A stretch of 64,000 bases of DNA from the NCBI GenBank assembly GCA_034231615.1, contig CM067316.1, forward strand, positions 23,955,791 to 24,019,790. Reading direction: 5' to 3'. The position numbers and the translations under genes are program-made. This DNA is from Meghimatium bilineatum (taxonomy: Eukaryota > Mollusca > Gastropoda > Stylommatophora > Philomycidae). Shown in pieces: positions 41,481 to 52,804 of the stretch (positions are counted from its first letter, which is position 1; each line of letters opens with the position of its first letter). The notes beneath the pieces are model-generated. The model was given only the letters and a program-made list of their open reading frames with translations, was not told where the DNA came from and did not search any database.

Positions 41481-42670
41481 CCATGTTCAACATTGGTAGC
41501 GGAGTGTTTGTATAAAAATTGTAGATATCATATGTCTTTTGATTTCCATCTTGATCTTTGGGTGGAGAAGTAATCATGAAAGTTGGTAAGTTATCGTGTT
41601 TGCTTTTGTGGCACCTTGTTTCTACTTCTCTGTTTCACCTGGAGTATGATGTGAATCTTATGACTCAAGCTATTTGATAAACGAATAGTTGACCTGGTCC
41701 ATTTATTCACTAAGTTTTTTTTTTATTTTACCGTAATGGTTGATGCTTTGATTGCAACCAGTCTTTGTCACGAAGACGGCACTGATTGAATGAATCATAT
41801 ATCTCGGAATACTCTGATGCCTGGTGGTCACACTATATTATTCTTGATGTATTTTATGTGAATACCTGTAGAGTGGGGGAAATTGAAGAAATTACCTTGT
41901 GTCTTACAATTACTTAAGTTTGTGTTATTTTCCTTTTACCAATTCACTTGTCCCCTCATTCTTATAACGGGATTCCACAGTATCATTACTGGTATTACTT
42001 TTCATTACTGCAATCTATACAGCTTTCCGATTTTAGTCACATTTTGGATATTAAGATTCTCAGTTTATATACAAATTTGCTTACATTATGAAATATACAG
42101 TAGATTTTGCTGATGTCTTTTTTCTTTCATTGTATGCCGAGACACTAAGTGAACTAAGTAAACTTTAGATGTGAGAAAATAGTAATAAATATAAATGAAG
42201 AATATCCTTTATAGGACATTGCAATTTTTTATTATTGTATTTTTAGGCACCACTGACACATCCAATCGCATCACCAGTATCATGTAGACAATTGGTTTTC
42301 AAACCATGAGGTAATTCATCAGTGTTTGAGCAAGTTCATTGGGCCCACTATTCATCAAGCAGAGATTGAGAACATAATAATTTTATTCTTAAACTATCAT
42401 TCTACAACAGTTTTTAGATTAGCATTGATAAAATGTATAGCTTTCATGAGAGATACTACAAAATACTCATATATGAAAAATCACACAATTATTAAGCTCA
42501 AGACATGATTGATGGTATAAATGGATTTAAAAATGATAAAAATACAATTTTATTTTCTTTATAACAAGTTACAAATGCATAAGAATGACTTACAATGTAA
42601 GGTCGTTTTACAGAATAAATTCATCAAATTGTATTTATAAATTTCATTGAAACATCAATTTAGTTTGTTA
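41481..42670. other. No gene recognised
   Basis: AT-rich. Holds a LINE 3'-end-like stretch near 41750-41795 (GCAACCAGTCTTTGTC, GAAGACGGCAC) and a lone MITE end (ATAACGGGATTCCACAGTA) near 41965-41985. Nothing else recognised. Confidence 0.45.
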
Positions 42671-42672
42671 TA

Positions 42673-42852
42673 CAGTGGAATCTCATTATAACAACTTGGT
42701 CCACACTGACAAAATATGTATGCAATAACAGACATTCTATATATATATATATAGTACAAACAATAAAGGATAAATATAATTGGGGATTTTGAAGAGTGTT
42801 GTTATATAGGGAAATTTGTTATAACAGGATACGTTATAGAGGGATTCCACTG
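42673..42852 (+). mobile_element. TA-flanked MITE copy h
   Basis: CAGTGGAATCTCATTATAAC after TA, GAGGGATTCCACTG before TA; 180 bp with the family interior (ACAAACAATAAAGGATAAAT). One of the cleanest copies. Confidence 0.9.
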
Positions 42853-42999
42853 TACTTTGTAAACCTACCTCACTTTGGATATTTTGATATTGTAGAATTA
42901 GGTATATAGTTCTAATTCAGTCTTCATTATCCACAAGGATAAATTAAGTTAAGCACAGATGAAAATGAAGTAACTACACAGGCAATCAATGAACTGATC

Positions 43000-43970
43000 A
43001 AGGAAATTTACAAACTAAAACCTACATCTCTACGACATTGGAGAGGGAAATGATAGAGGAGAGAAACTTCTTGAATGGGCACGGGTACAAAACATGATTA
43101 TTGAAATACCTCTCAATAACACCCTACATGTCTTTGGATGTAAAGTGCAGAAAGTAACTATCACAACCAACTTAACTAACTAATATGCAAACAATTTTGA
43201 AACTGCTTGCTGTGAAAACAAGACTAGGAACAGTTTATAATAGAGACAATGTCCCAGTAATAGCAAAATTAATAATAAAATTAAAGAGAGTTCAAAGAAA
43301 TATCAAGCTAGACTTGGCAATGCTTGAGTCAAAGAAATTAATGAAAGATGCATACACCAATGCTGTAAAGAATAGATACTCCTTTTTGAGCATTCATTCA
43401 ACTCTCACTGGATCTCTCTTGTAGAAAGGACAGTGGCCCTACTAGATTTTCAGCAGGATGTAGTCCAGAGAATAGAAATGCATTGTCACCATTTTATTTG
43501 CGCAAATGGCTTGACACATCTGTCTTCAGCGGGATAATAGATAAAATGCTGTATAAAAATAAGCAGTATAGATGAACAATGGCAAAAGTAATAAATTCAA
43601 CAAATATCAATGAAGAAATAATACAAGTAATAAAGGGACAGCAGAGAAAGGATGACAAAGAAATGGAGGAAATTTTACAGTTGATGAACACATGAAGAAA
43701 ACGCAAACAAATGTAAGACAGCAAAAGAAGCCTCGCTGAATGATAATTGCAAGAATCTTGAGGAACAAAGAGAAGACACATAGTATATACACACTAAAAT
43801 AAGTGGACAAACAAAAATTAGAAAGCAGTCAACAAACAGTTTTTTGAAAACAAAAGGTGGTAAAATAATAAATAGAAAATAATAAACAGATGTTCAGAGT
43901 ATATACAAGAATTGTATGATGACAGCAGCAGATCAGAAACAAACACCATGACCAATATGAGGTATCATTA
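43000..43970 (+). pseudogene. LINE-B-like relic, 5' part
   Basis: Frames such as KLIIKLKRVQRNIKLDLAML and LMKDAYTNAVKNRYS match the endonuclease-RT spacer of LINE-B (36330-36480: RLKKIKRAPRNMKLDLALLK). Interrupted by SINE-like copy 8 at 43383-43550, then continues (EEI.QLM, TR.KRKQM) to about 43960. Heavily mutated. Confidence 0.65.
43383..43550 (-). repeat. SINE-like dispersed repeat copy 8
   Basis: On the + strand TTCATTCAACTCTCACTGGA, TTTTCAGCAGGATGTAGTCC, GAATAGAAATGCATTGTCAC, TATTTGCGCAAATGGC. It is inserted in a LINE-B-like relic, so it is younger than that insertion. Confidence 0.7.
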
Positions 43971-45400
43971 TTAATTATTAATAAATCTCCTTCGCTACGC
44001 AGGATTGAATATTCATGTCTATGTTATCATTACAAATTATGCAGTCGAAAAAGTGATGTGGGCATATTTTAAATTTTTTTTAAATTTAATAATTTTCTGT
44101 ATTTATATCAACATGATGGTTTTGACAGCAAGTGTAATATGCCCTCATTACTTCTGGCATAGCTTTGATGTTAAACTATCAATTTCGTAAGTTAGTGAGA
44201 AGTTTAAATGTGTGTAGTATGCGACACCATTTTCCTTTATATTTCCTCTATATATTTTTGAGTGCACTTATGTTTCATGCAAGTATAGCTACAGTATTTT
44301 ATTTAGTTTGGTCGCATTAATTATTGAATTCAACCTGGCAATTACTGGCAGTTCTATCCCATATCCTGGACATACCAACTTTCCGGGATGTGAGACGAAA
44401 TATAGAATTTATTTTATTTTTATCACTTCCCATGACTATTGATCAGAAGATGAGTATTTATTTAAATATAACTTTATTTAGGATGATTGTATGAGAAGGT
44501 GAGTGGTTATAAGGGTTGTATGAGTGAAAACAAACAGGTTAGGAAGGGGACCAGTATCCGCTAATTTCCTCCAGTATGGTGTAGAATGTGTTAACTTTCT
44601 CATGTAGCCTAGAGTGTAAAAGGAACTCGGTCCGATAGCGTTTCAAGTGTTGTTACAGTAGCACTTTTAGTGAATTCTTCACTTAGTGCACTAGGCTAAT
44701 GTTATAGCATGTCACTTTGCGCACATATCTTTTCATCAGGCTCCTCGTGTATGTAATGCGCATAGTTCATTTGCACCAGTCAAGTCAAGTTCAGCATATT
44801 TACAGGAGCCATTTTGTAACTAGGAATGACACCAGAACAGTGACATCACAAAATAACTAAACAAATTTTAATCAGCGTTAATTTTTTTCAAAGTATGAAA
44901 GGCCAGTATATGTAACATAACCTTACTGGTAACATAACCGAAGCCACAATTTTTGAAGATTTAAAAGTATAAACTTGTATTAGAAACAATAAAATATTGA
45001 TCAAAATTGTAGGCCTACCTTGAAATCTCAGAAACTTGCAAGCAACTTTCAAGTTTCTAAAAATCTCAAGAGAACCAGGTCAGATGTTTTGTGAATAACA
45101 TAATTGAAGCACTATGCCTATATACTATGTTTTTGTGTTCTTAATTGGATTATTTACAAAACTGATACAGTTTGAGTGTAAGTTATTGATTTCTGAACTT
45201 TGGTACATTCAAATTTCATGTCCGAAAGTATTTTTATTTTATACATTATATTTTATTTTTTAAATTAATTTTTCAATAATAAAAGTAATTTTCTTGACAA
45301 TAAACCTGCGATAACCACATTCTCTGTCTGTTTATGTTTCAAAATATATACATTACATTATAATTTAAATAAATTTATACCGGTAAGTACTTTCCTTGTT
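43971..45400. other. Unidentified 1.4-kb segment within a LINE relic
   Basis: Lies between the two halves of a LINE-B-like relic (43000-43970 and 45400-46195). AT-rich, no ORF with a recognisable domain, no terminal inverted repeat found. Either an insertion of unknown type or a rearranged junction. Confidence 0.4.
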
Positions 45401-46195
45401 CCCATGATGAAGAAGAAGACACAATACAGCATATGAAGAAAACTAAAACCCCAGGAGTGGATAACATTACTATTGAAGAAATTTAAGCTGTTGGTGAATT
45501 GAGTGAAGTGATAAAATTGCTGAATGACATCTATATCAGTGTATTATATATACATGAAGATCTCTTGAAATTTATCTTCATAGCTCTACCAAAGCAATAT
45601 GGTGTCATAAATTGTGGAGAACATCGCACAATTTAATGAACCATGGTGACAAAAATTATGATGCGAACTGTAATGAAAAGAATATGCAATAAATTCACAC
45701 CAAACATTGGAGATGAGCAATGTGGATTGTAGAAGGCTGAGGCACAAACGTCAGGTACATCTTGAGAAAGAATGATGGTAGTAAACAGAGATCTGTATTT
45801 GTGCTTTATTGACTATAGTAAGGCATTTGATAAGGTGACACATGAAGATATAATTAAAATATTTAAGAATTTAAACATTGATGGTGAAGATATAAGAATA
45901 ATAAGGAATATATATTGGCAACAAAGACCAACCATAAGAATCACTAACCAAACAGGGATTGGCAAGGTTGTGTGCTGTCACCCGATCTGTTCAACAGATA
46001 CAGTGAAATAATAATGAAATCCATACAAGATATGCCAGGAATATAAGTTGGAGAGCATATTATAAACAACATGCGACAACCTAGCACTGTGGTATGGAAG
46101 AACATCAGTATTGGAAATGATTGACAGCACATGAAATAGAAGGTTGCGGAAAGACATGATAACCAGTGCCAGAAGAAGAACACCTACCGTACATG
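45400..46195 (+). pseudogene. LINE-B-like relic, reverse transcriptase part
   Basis: Remnants KTKTPGVDNITIEEI, FIALPKQYGV, then an open stretch (45772-46011) with DLYLCFIDYSKAFDKVTHED (catalytic Asp), NLNIDGEDIRIIRNIYWQQR and a broken G..QGC..SP box. Parallel to 36960-37600 of LINE-B, but more decayed. Confidence 0.75.
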
Positions 46196-46800
46196 TACAA
46201 TTTCAACAATGAAATCTATAAATGGAAACAAGCAATCCACAACCTAACATAAGCAAACTCACATATTAACACAGGCAATACATAACCTAAAACACACAAT
46301 ATTAAAAACAAAAAAAGTAATTCTCAAACAATAATAATAGAACATGCTAGAATCGTAGAGGTGCAACATTGAAACATCTACACAAAAAGCCTGCCAAACA
46401 CCCCTTAATTCTGTCATACAGGCGAGATGTATAAAAATAATTCCTTGATGTTATCAATCCTGGATTATTTCTGACTGACTACTCTTTCCATCCTTAACTG
46501 TAGACTGCAGGAAAATCTTTGAAAGCGAATTGTCTCAATACATGTCCAAATCACGCACGCGTAAGCCATTTCATCACTGTCGACTAGTACATGTCGACCA
46601 TACAATTTCAGTTATTATGCCTCTGACAAATACATTTCTTTTATAATTTTTTTAAAGTAAATCTGTAACACATTTCTGTAACACTTGTATTCAAACTCCT
46701 ACAATATTCTTTCTGTATCTGTAGCAAGTATCCAGCTTTCACATCATTACAAAAGAATAGATAGTACTAGTGATTTGTATAGAAAACAATGGAAATCTAC
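46195..46800. other. No recognised feature
   Basis: AT-rich, A-runs, no ORF or repeat recognised. Confidence 0.45.
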
Positions 46801-46803
46801 ATA

Positions 46804-46974
46804 CAGTGGAATCCCTCTATAGCACATTCTTTTATAGCAAAAATCCCTATATAACAACACTTTTAAAAATAACCAATATTTATTCTTCATTATTTGTACT
46901 GTATATAGTGAATATCTGTTATTACTTGCATATTTTATTGCTTCGGACCAAGTTATTATAACAGGATTCCACCG
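46804..46974 (-). mobile_element. TA-flanked MITE copy i
   Basis: CAGTGGAATCCCTCTATAGC after TA, AACAGGATTCCACCG before TA. Same orientation as copies a and b. Confidence 0.88.
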
Positions 46975-47189
46975 TATTAGCAAAGTCAATACACATCTAA
47001 AAACTACATGAGGTACTCTACAACTACCAGTAGCGTAGGCATTCTACTAACATAATGTATTGAAAAGTACACAATTACTAATAAATTAATACAGTGAGGT
47101 TTATGAAAACAAGTGTCATCAGAATACAAATTGTTACAATGCAAAATTTATCCTATTTAAACTAATACCCTTCTACACAAGTGTTGCTT

Positions 47190-47195
47190 TTTATT
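47190..47195 (-). terminator. Candidate polyadenylation signal of the zinc-finger gene
   Basis: AATAAA on the minus strand about 510 nt after the stop codon at 47702. The stretch 46990-47700 has no other ORF or clear repeat and may be its 3' UTR. Confidence 0.35.
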
Positions 47196-47701
47196 ACAAC
47201 AAAAAGTTTATGGAATGATAATGCTGCTGTCAATTTCATTTGTGGCAAGCATTGCTATACACATTTGCCAGAATAGAAAACACGATGTCCTGATTACGAT
47301 CTATAAAATCCATAACCCTTCAAGGTTATTTATGACCCCTAGTGTATTTCTTTTCAGGCGCATAGCATTGAATGTATCAACACACAGTCCTCCAACAATT
47401 TCTATACTCAACAATGTGAATGAGAGTTGAAAAAATCATGGTATTCATTCTTTGATGTCTGTCCATGATTCTTGTCTTCCTCTGTTTCTACTTACTTGCA
47501 GGATCATTTCTGATGGAATCAATAATGTTCATGTATAACCCATGTAATGTTTCATTTTACTATTGAAAGTAATAATTCTTGTGGACCTGTATGTAGTACT
47601 CCATGTCTGTAGTAAATGTTCAACTCTCATAAACATGCATAGTAAAAATAACCAGTGAGTAATACATTTTGATTTTTATACATTTTTTGTTAACCTCCTG
47701 A

Positions 47702-50392
47702 CTATCGCAAAACCTTCTTTGAAGTCTGACCATACTCGTCCATAGAAACCTGAGTGTGCACTAAAGAGGCAGTCTTTTCATCAGCATGTTGAGTCTTTAC
47801 ATGATGGTAGGCAGCAGAATAAGATGCAGAGTACCATCCACAACTGACACATTCGTGCATTAACGTTAGGTTCATTTTGTGGATTTTAGCATGGTCATCC
47901 AAGTCCGATCGATTAATATAGGAGCAGTCACAGCTAGGGTTCTCGCACACATAAATACGTGAAGGTAATAAAGACCTGCGTGCCTCAGTGTCTCGCATGA
48001 CAATCAGCTGTCCTTCATGTTCTTGGAAGTAGTGACCTTTCATTCCAAGTATTGTTTCATTATAAATGTAATTGGTGCAATACAAACACTGATATCTTTT
48101 TTCTCCTGGTATGGCTAGGATTGAACTTATCGAATTTACTCTGGATATATCCAGCAGATCAAGTTGAACTTGGCAGGAGCGAACAGTTTCTGCATTTGAT
48201 GTCCGTCTTACACCCTTTACATGTTTGCTTGATGACAAAATCCCATTTTTTTTACATCTTACATTGATCTTAGATGTGCTCTCACTAGGAATTTGTGATC
48301 CTGTTGGTCTTTCATGTGTGGACTTGTGAGCTTCAAATTTTTCTTGTGTGCTTGACAGCTTGTAACATGAATCATAGGGGCAAATATAAAAATGACAATT
48401 AGTATGATGTCGCTGTTTGAAACAATTTATCACCATTGGAGGCATAGAGCTATGCTTGCTAAGAACATGAGGTTTAATTTTAGTTAAGGGTCCTTCATTG
48501 ATATCAAGGCAATACTGACACATGTAAACGGACTGTGATATTTGATCTGCTATTGACTTCCGCTTTGCACCAGGTCCTGGTTTGTGATTTGCTGAAAAGT
48601 ATGATTTTTTATGAAATTTTTTGTATCGCAGAGCTGACTTTCTGATACTGAAATTAATTTTTGAGTTTTCATCTTGATTTGTTTCTTTACTGCAAAATGC
48701 TGGTATAATTTTTGATATAGCTTTTACAGCAGCAGAACGTAGCGGCACATATGAGCTATATGATTTCATATCTCTCTTTATTGAAACTAACTTTGATGCT
48801 TCTGTTGTAGACAGAGACTGGTTTCCTGATTCGGAGAATATGTTATTTTCTTTGGGAGTTGATTTTTTTGGTTCTTGAAACTCACCGTTATCACAAATGT
48901 TATTGTCTAGTTCACATACTTGATCCTCTAGATTGGAATTCTCACATACTTTAGTGGCTGATCTTACTAAGGGAACACTACTTGCATGATCAGATGCAGC
49001 TTCACTGTCTGAATCTTCAGTAGAGTCTATTAGATCTTTTAGCCACATAGGGTCCCCAAAGTTGTCTAGTTTGGAATACACACTTTGCATATCAGTTTCA
49101 TCAGTGTTATCACCGAGATTTAAACTTGGGCAGGAATCACATGTATAAGACACCGGAGACTTAATTCCTCTGTAAGTATCTGGTCTTACTGTCTGCACAC
49201 TTTTGCTTACACTACAAACATGTTGAAACATTTGCTGTACTTTTTTCACTGCATGAAAACTAAGTTCACCTGTATCACTATCAGCAGATGCATCATATGA
49301 GTTTCCTCCTCTTGTTTGGAAGTTCATTCCCAATTGGTTATTTTTATATTGAATAATTTCTGTGTGTTGTGTATAGTCTTTGTTAATTAAATTTTCAGAA
49401 ACATTAGCAGTATTGCATTTTACAACTTGTGTCATTCTACTGCCTTTGGGGATTAATTCACATTTATTTGTGAATGCTGGTGTAAGAAATGACGCTTCTA
49501 TTTCACTTTCAAGTGTTAAAACTGTTTCACTTTCAGCGCTGTCTCTTTCAGACAACACACTTTCCTCATTTACAACTTGTGTCATTCTACTGCCTTTGGG
49601 GGTTAATTCACATTTACATGTGAATTCTGGTGTAAGAATTGTTTCTATTTCACTTTCAAGTGTTAAAACTGTTTCACTTTCAGCACTGTCTCCTTCAGAC
49701 AACACACTTTCCTCATTAGTTTCAATATTACAAGTTGTAAGTTTATTCTCATCAACATTTCCACTTGCAACAGATAATCTAGGAACATGCTCAACCAAAC
49801 TGTTTCTAGATACAACATTACCCTGCTCTATGAAATATTTGCTAACAATTGCAACTTCCTTGTCTGATTCATCAACAACACCAACAGGTAAAATATTATC
49901 TTGAGGTAATACTGAAATGCATGGATCAAATTCTTGCTCACTTACATCAGCTTTAGAAGAATCAGATTCTGAATTGCATAAATAATGCTGATTTTTCTCG
50001 AAAGTTTTTATCTTTATGTATTTGGATGTCGATAAAGATTCAGCGTGGTCTGAAGATAAAACTTCCTGGGCAACATTATCTTCTGAACATTGTGTACTTT
50101 CACATGTTTGATTGTGTATATTGCTATGATTATTTACACTTTTAGAGTTAATAGCTATAGCATTATCAGAGGTTACATCTGCTGTATCCAAGGATATAAC
50201 ACCTCTATCCTCAAGATCTGATCTTGAACTATGACAAGATATCTGATCTTCACTTTCGCACGAGAATCTCCTTTCCATCAAGGGTTTTCCATTGCATACA
50301 CTATGAACCGCATCCTCAGATTCTGTATTCCAACTGTCTGTCCAGGTTCTATGCCTGTAAACATAAGAATAAGACTGCTTATTACTCATCAT
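47702..50392 (-). CDS. C2H2 zinc-finger protein, probably the last coding exon
   Basis: 896 codons open, unrecognised protein. Residues about 1-600 are Ser/Glu/Asp-rich and look disordered, with a duplicated block of about 49-50 residues (226-274 and 275-324). The C-terminal third has five C2H2 fingers near residues 625, 672, 771, 814 and 849. They alternate C-x2-C...H-x4-H and C-x4-C...H-x3-H. A KSIADQ/KKFHKKS basic stretch precedes them. It probably binds DNA or RNA in the nucleus. The first 13 residues may be intron: the minus strand has TTATTCTTATGTTTACAG just before 50354, a strong splice acceptor. No sign of decay. Confidence 0.8.
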   Translation of the reverse strand: MMSNKQSYSYVYRHRTWTDSWNTESEDAVHSVCNGKPLMERRFSCESEDQISCHSSRSDLEDRGVISLDTADVTSDNAIAINSKSVNNHSNIHNQTCESTQCSEDNVAQEVLSSDHAESLSTSKYIKIKTFEKNQHYLCNSESDSSKADVSEQEFDPCISVLPQDNILPVGVVDESDKEVAIVSKYFIEQGNVVSRNSLVEHVPRLSVASGNVDENKLTTCNIETNEESVLSEGDSAESETVLTLESEIETILTPEFTCKCELTPKGSRMTQVVNEESVLSERDSAESETVLTLESEIEASFLTPAFTNKCELIPKGSRMTQVVKCNTANVSENLINKDYTQHTEIIQYKNNQLGMNFQTRGGNSYDASADSDTGELSFHAVKKVQQMFQHVCSVSKSVQTVRPDTYRGIKSPVSYTCDSCPSLNLGDNTDETDMQSVYSKLDNFGDPMWLKDLIDSTEDSDSEAASDHASSVPLVRSATKVCENSNLEDQVCELDNNICDNGEFQEPKKSTPKENNIFSESGNQSLSTTEASKLVSIKRDMKSYSSYVPLRSAAVKAISKIIPAFCSKETNQDENSKINFSIRKSALRYKKFHKKSYFSANHKPGPGAKRKSIADQISQSVYMCQYCLDINEGPLTKIKPHVLSKHSSMPPMVINCFKQRHHTNCHFYICPYDSCYKLSSTQEKFEAHKSTHERPTGSQIPSESTSKINVRCKKNGILSSSKHVKGVRRTSNAETVRSCQVQLDLLDISRVNSISSILAIPGEKRYQCLYCTNYIYNETILGMKGHYFQEHEGQLIVMRDTEARRSLLPSRIYVCENPSCDCSYINRSDLDDHAKIHKMNLTLMHECVSCGWYSASYSAAYHHVKTQHADEKTASLVHTQVSMDEYGQTSKKVLR
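50355..50385 (-). promoter_or_regulatory. Likely 3' splice site upstream of the zinc-finger coding exon
   Basis: Minus-strand CTTATTCTTATGTTTACAG then GCATAGAACC. A pyrimidine tract with ACAG sits inside the annotated ORF, 39 nt after its first ATG. Use of it would place the real start on an upstream exon and drop the MMSNKQSYSY segment. Confidence 0.5.
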
Positions 50393-50865
50393 TCACAAAA
50401 ATCAAAAACATTTTTTAGGCAATAAATAAAATAAAAGACTTCTAGTTAGCTGCTTCTGGAAAATTCCACAGCTTAAACACAAAATTGTTGCATGTGCTTC
50501 AACTGTTTTTCATGAGACACATCACACTAGTAAGAAATAGCTACCGGTATATATAATGCAGTGATGAAATGTGGTACTGTATTACTCTCCACAGTGATTA
50601 ACTCATTAAAAGCTATCAATTTTACAAAATTGCCTGCTGAAAATAATTGCATGAATGTAATTAAAAGAAAAAGTATTTGATTTGTTATGTGAAAAGGTGT
50701 CAGAGAAATATCAACTTTTGTATATAACCTCTCAATTCATGGTAACTTTACATTTACACTCATAAAAACAAATTATTTGACTCTACATTCTGTCTTTGCT
50801 CAGTAATATTCAATAATACCACACAGATAAACACTTATTTGGGTGTTGGGGGGGGGGAGAAAGAG

Positions 50866-51000
50866 AGAGATGTTGCCTTCTCAAACTCCTACTGGATCTC
50901 TCTTGCAGCAGGACATTGATCCTCCTAGAATTCCAGCAGGATGTAATCCAGGGAATAGATATGCATTGTGTTGTCATTTTACTTCCATGAATGGCCTGTT
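50866..51000 (-). repeat. SINE-like dispersed repeat copy 9
   Basis: + strand TTCTCAAACTCCTACTGGAT, TTCCAGCAGGATGTAATCC, GAATAGATATGCATTG. Follows a G8 run. The next 300 bp (51000-51300) hold no recognised gene. Confidence 0.7.
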
Positions 51001-51149
51001 TTATTTAGTCCCTGAAGTATGGAGGCATTCATTCCCATGTGGAAGTATCCTAAGATCACTATGTCCTGCCAGGAGCACATTATATGTCTGGACCAACCAG
51101 CTCATCATTCTTCTGTCAGATTCTGTTGACCCATCTACAGTGATCTACA

Positions 51150-52075
51150 TGTAACAGTGATGGCACAGCTAGCATTCCCCACCACCTGGGAGTGTGCCAC
51201 AAAGGTGCAATATTTGCTGGTCTGTATCTCTTCATCATCCATGGGGATCATTTGACAGTAGCTAAAAGTAAGATATCAAGATGAGACTTAAGTGACAAAT
51301 TGTCAGCCGATCCCCCAACTTTCCTATGACATGCCTGGAAAGGAGATAGTTCTTTGCACTTTGAACTGGAAGTCCAGGCCCCGGTTGCCACATGGATGAT
51401 GTTTGTTGTCATGTTATCCAAATATCCGTCTCATTTTGTGATCAACAAATAAAGACTATTGTACTTGTGCCTGATGTTGCTGAGTAACCTTGTTTCATAC
51501 ATGTCTCAGCATCTTTCATTTATTTCAAGCTGTCCTCTCAATATTTGTATACAGAGCAGCAGCTCTATTGTCTCCAGTTTCACACCCTCTCCTGCTTATT
51601 TACTGACTATGATTTACATACAAGTTGGAAACAGTGTTGTTTAGAACTCAAAAACTTTTCCTTACCTCTAATAACAGGGACAAATTGCAAAATATTTAGT
51701 TCCATTTTTTGAAACATCTGATTTACTTGAAATATTTTATTTCTTATGTTTGTTGAACTTCTTCCATCTAATTTATAATTTTTCTCATATACTTGAATTA
51801 TGCTCTTATTTTAGTACTGAACCATTCACTTTGATCTTACATTTTACTTGCTGAGTAGATATGTTAAACTGTGAATAGATCTTACATATTCATACAGATA
51901 ACCACCAGCTCTGACTTGTTATTTAAAATGAGAACTTTCTCTTTACTTTCTGCTACTGTACCACATAATCAGCTCTTGTCAATCTTTCTCCTTTATGGCA
52001 ATCAGATCAATGACAACTGCATATCACAAGTTTTTTTATGTTACCGGTATGACAATTCACTGATATTTATGGAAT
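51150..52075. other. No recognised feature
   Basis: AT-rich; short ORFs without domains. Confidence 0.45.
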
Positions 52076-52123
52076 TGGTAGTAAAATACACTTATAACAA
52101 TGGCTTGCACCGACAAAATATTT

Positions 52124-52480
52124 AATGTCTTTTCTCTGCAAAATTAAATCAAGCTGGTAAAGTCAAGTATCTTGGCACCATTTTAACATCAGATGGCAGG
52201 TGCTCCAATGAGATCAAGAATAGGACAGCACAAGCAAAATCAACATTTCAAAAATGAGAAACATTCTATGCAATGGAGTAATATCAATGCATACACGAGT
52301 TTGAGTGCTAGGATGTTATATTGAGCCAATCCTTCTTTATGGAAGCGAAGCATTGACCATAAACAAAAGTGCACAAGATAAGATGGAGATTTTCTGAGAT
52401 GTGGTTTTTAAGAACGATACAAATTGCATGGACAACAAAGACAACTAATATAGACGATCTGAGATGCTGGAGTAAAACAA
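52124..52480 (+). pseudogene. LINE RT C-terminal fragment
   Basis: Reads KYLGTILTSDGRCSNEIKNR, then in shifted frames remnants of a YGSEA.T box and MWFLRTIQIAWTTKT. This is the region after YADD in LINE-B-like RT (compare 37860-38150). Confidence 0.7.
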
Positions 52481-52502
52481 TACATTTTTGTGCAAATTAG
52501 AG

Positions 52503-52630
52503 ACAGACAATCAAGATTTTATACATTTGACCACAGACAATCAAGATTTTATACATTTGACCACAGACAATCAAGATTTTATACATTTGACCACAGACAA
52601 TCAAGATTTTATATATTTGACCACAGACGC
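52503..52630 (+). repeat. Minisatellite, 30-bp unit, about 4 copies
   Basis: Unit GACAATCAAGATTTTATACA plus TTTGACCACA. Directly follows the LINE fragment. Confidence 0.92.
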
Positions 52631-52804
52631 TGTTTATCAGTTTTTTGTAATCACTTCATTCCTCACATGGTCTCTCCTTGTTCTGTTTGTAAATATGTAT
52701 GTAATAAAATAAATTCCCTAAGACTAAGTACAACTGGGGATTTTGAAAAGTTTTGTTAAATAGGGAAATGTGATATAAAAGATGGCTATAGAGGGATTCT
52801 ACTG

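Larger units (their letters stand above)
52079..52804 (+). mobile_element. MITE copy j, split by a LINE fragment
   Basis: Left part at about 52079-52123 (CACTTATAACAATGGCTTGC, CGACAAAATAT) and right part from about 52690 to GAGGGATTCTACTG at 52804 before TA. The interior 52124-52690 is foreign: a LINE RT fragment and a minisatellite. Confidence 0.65.
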
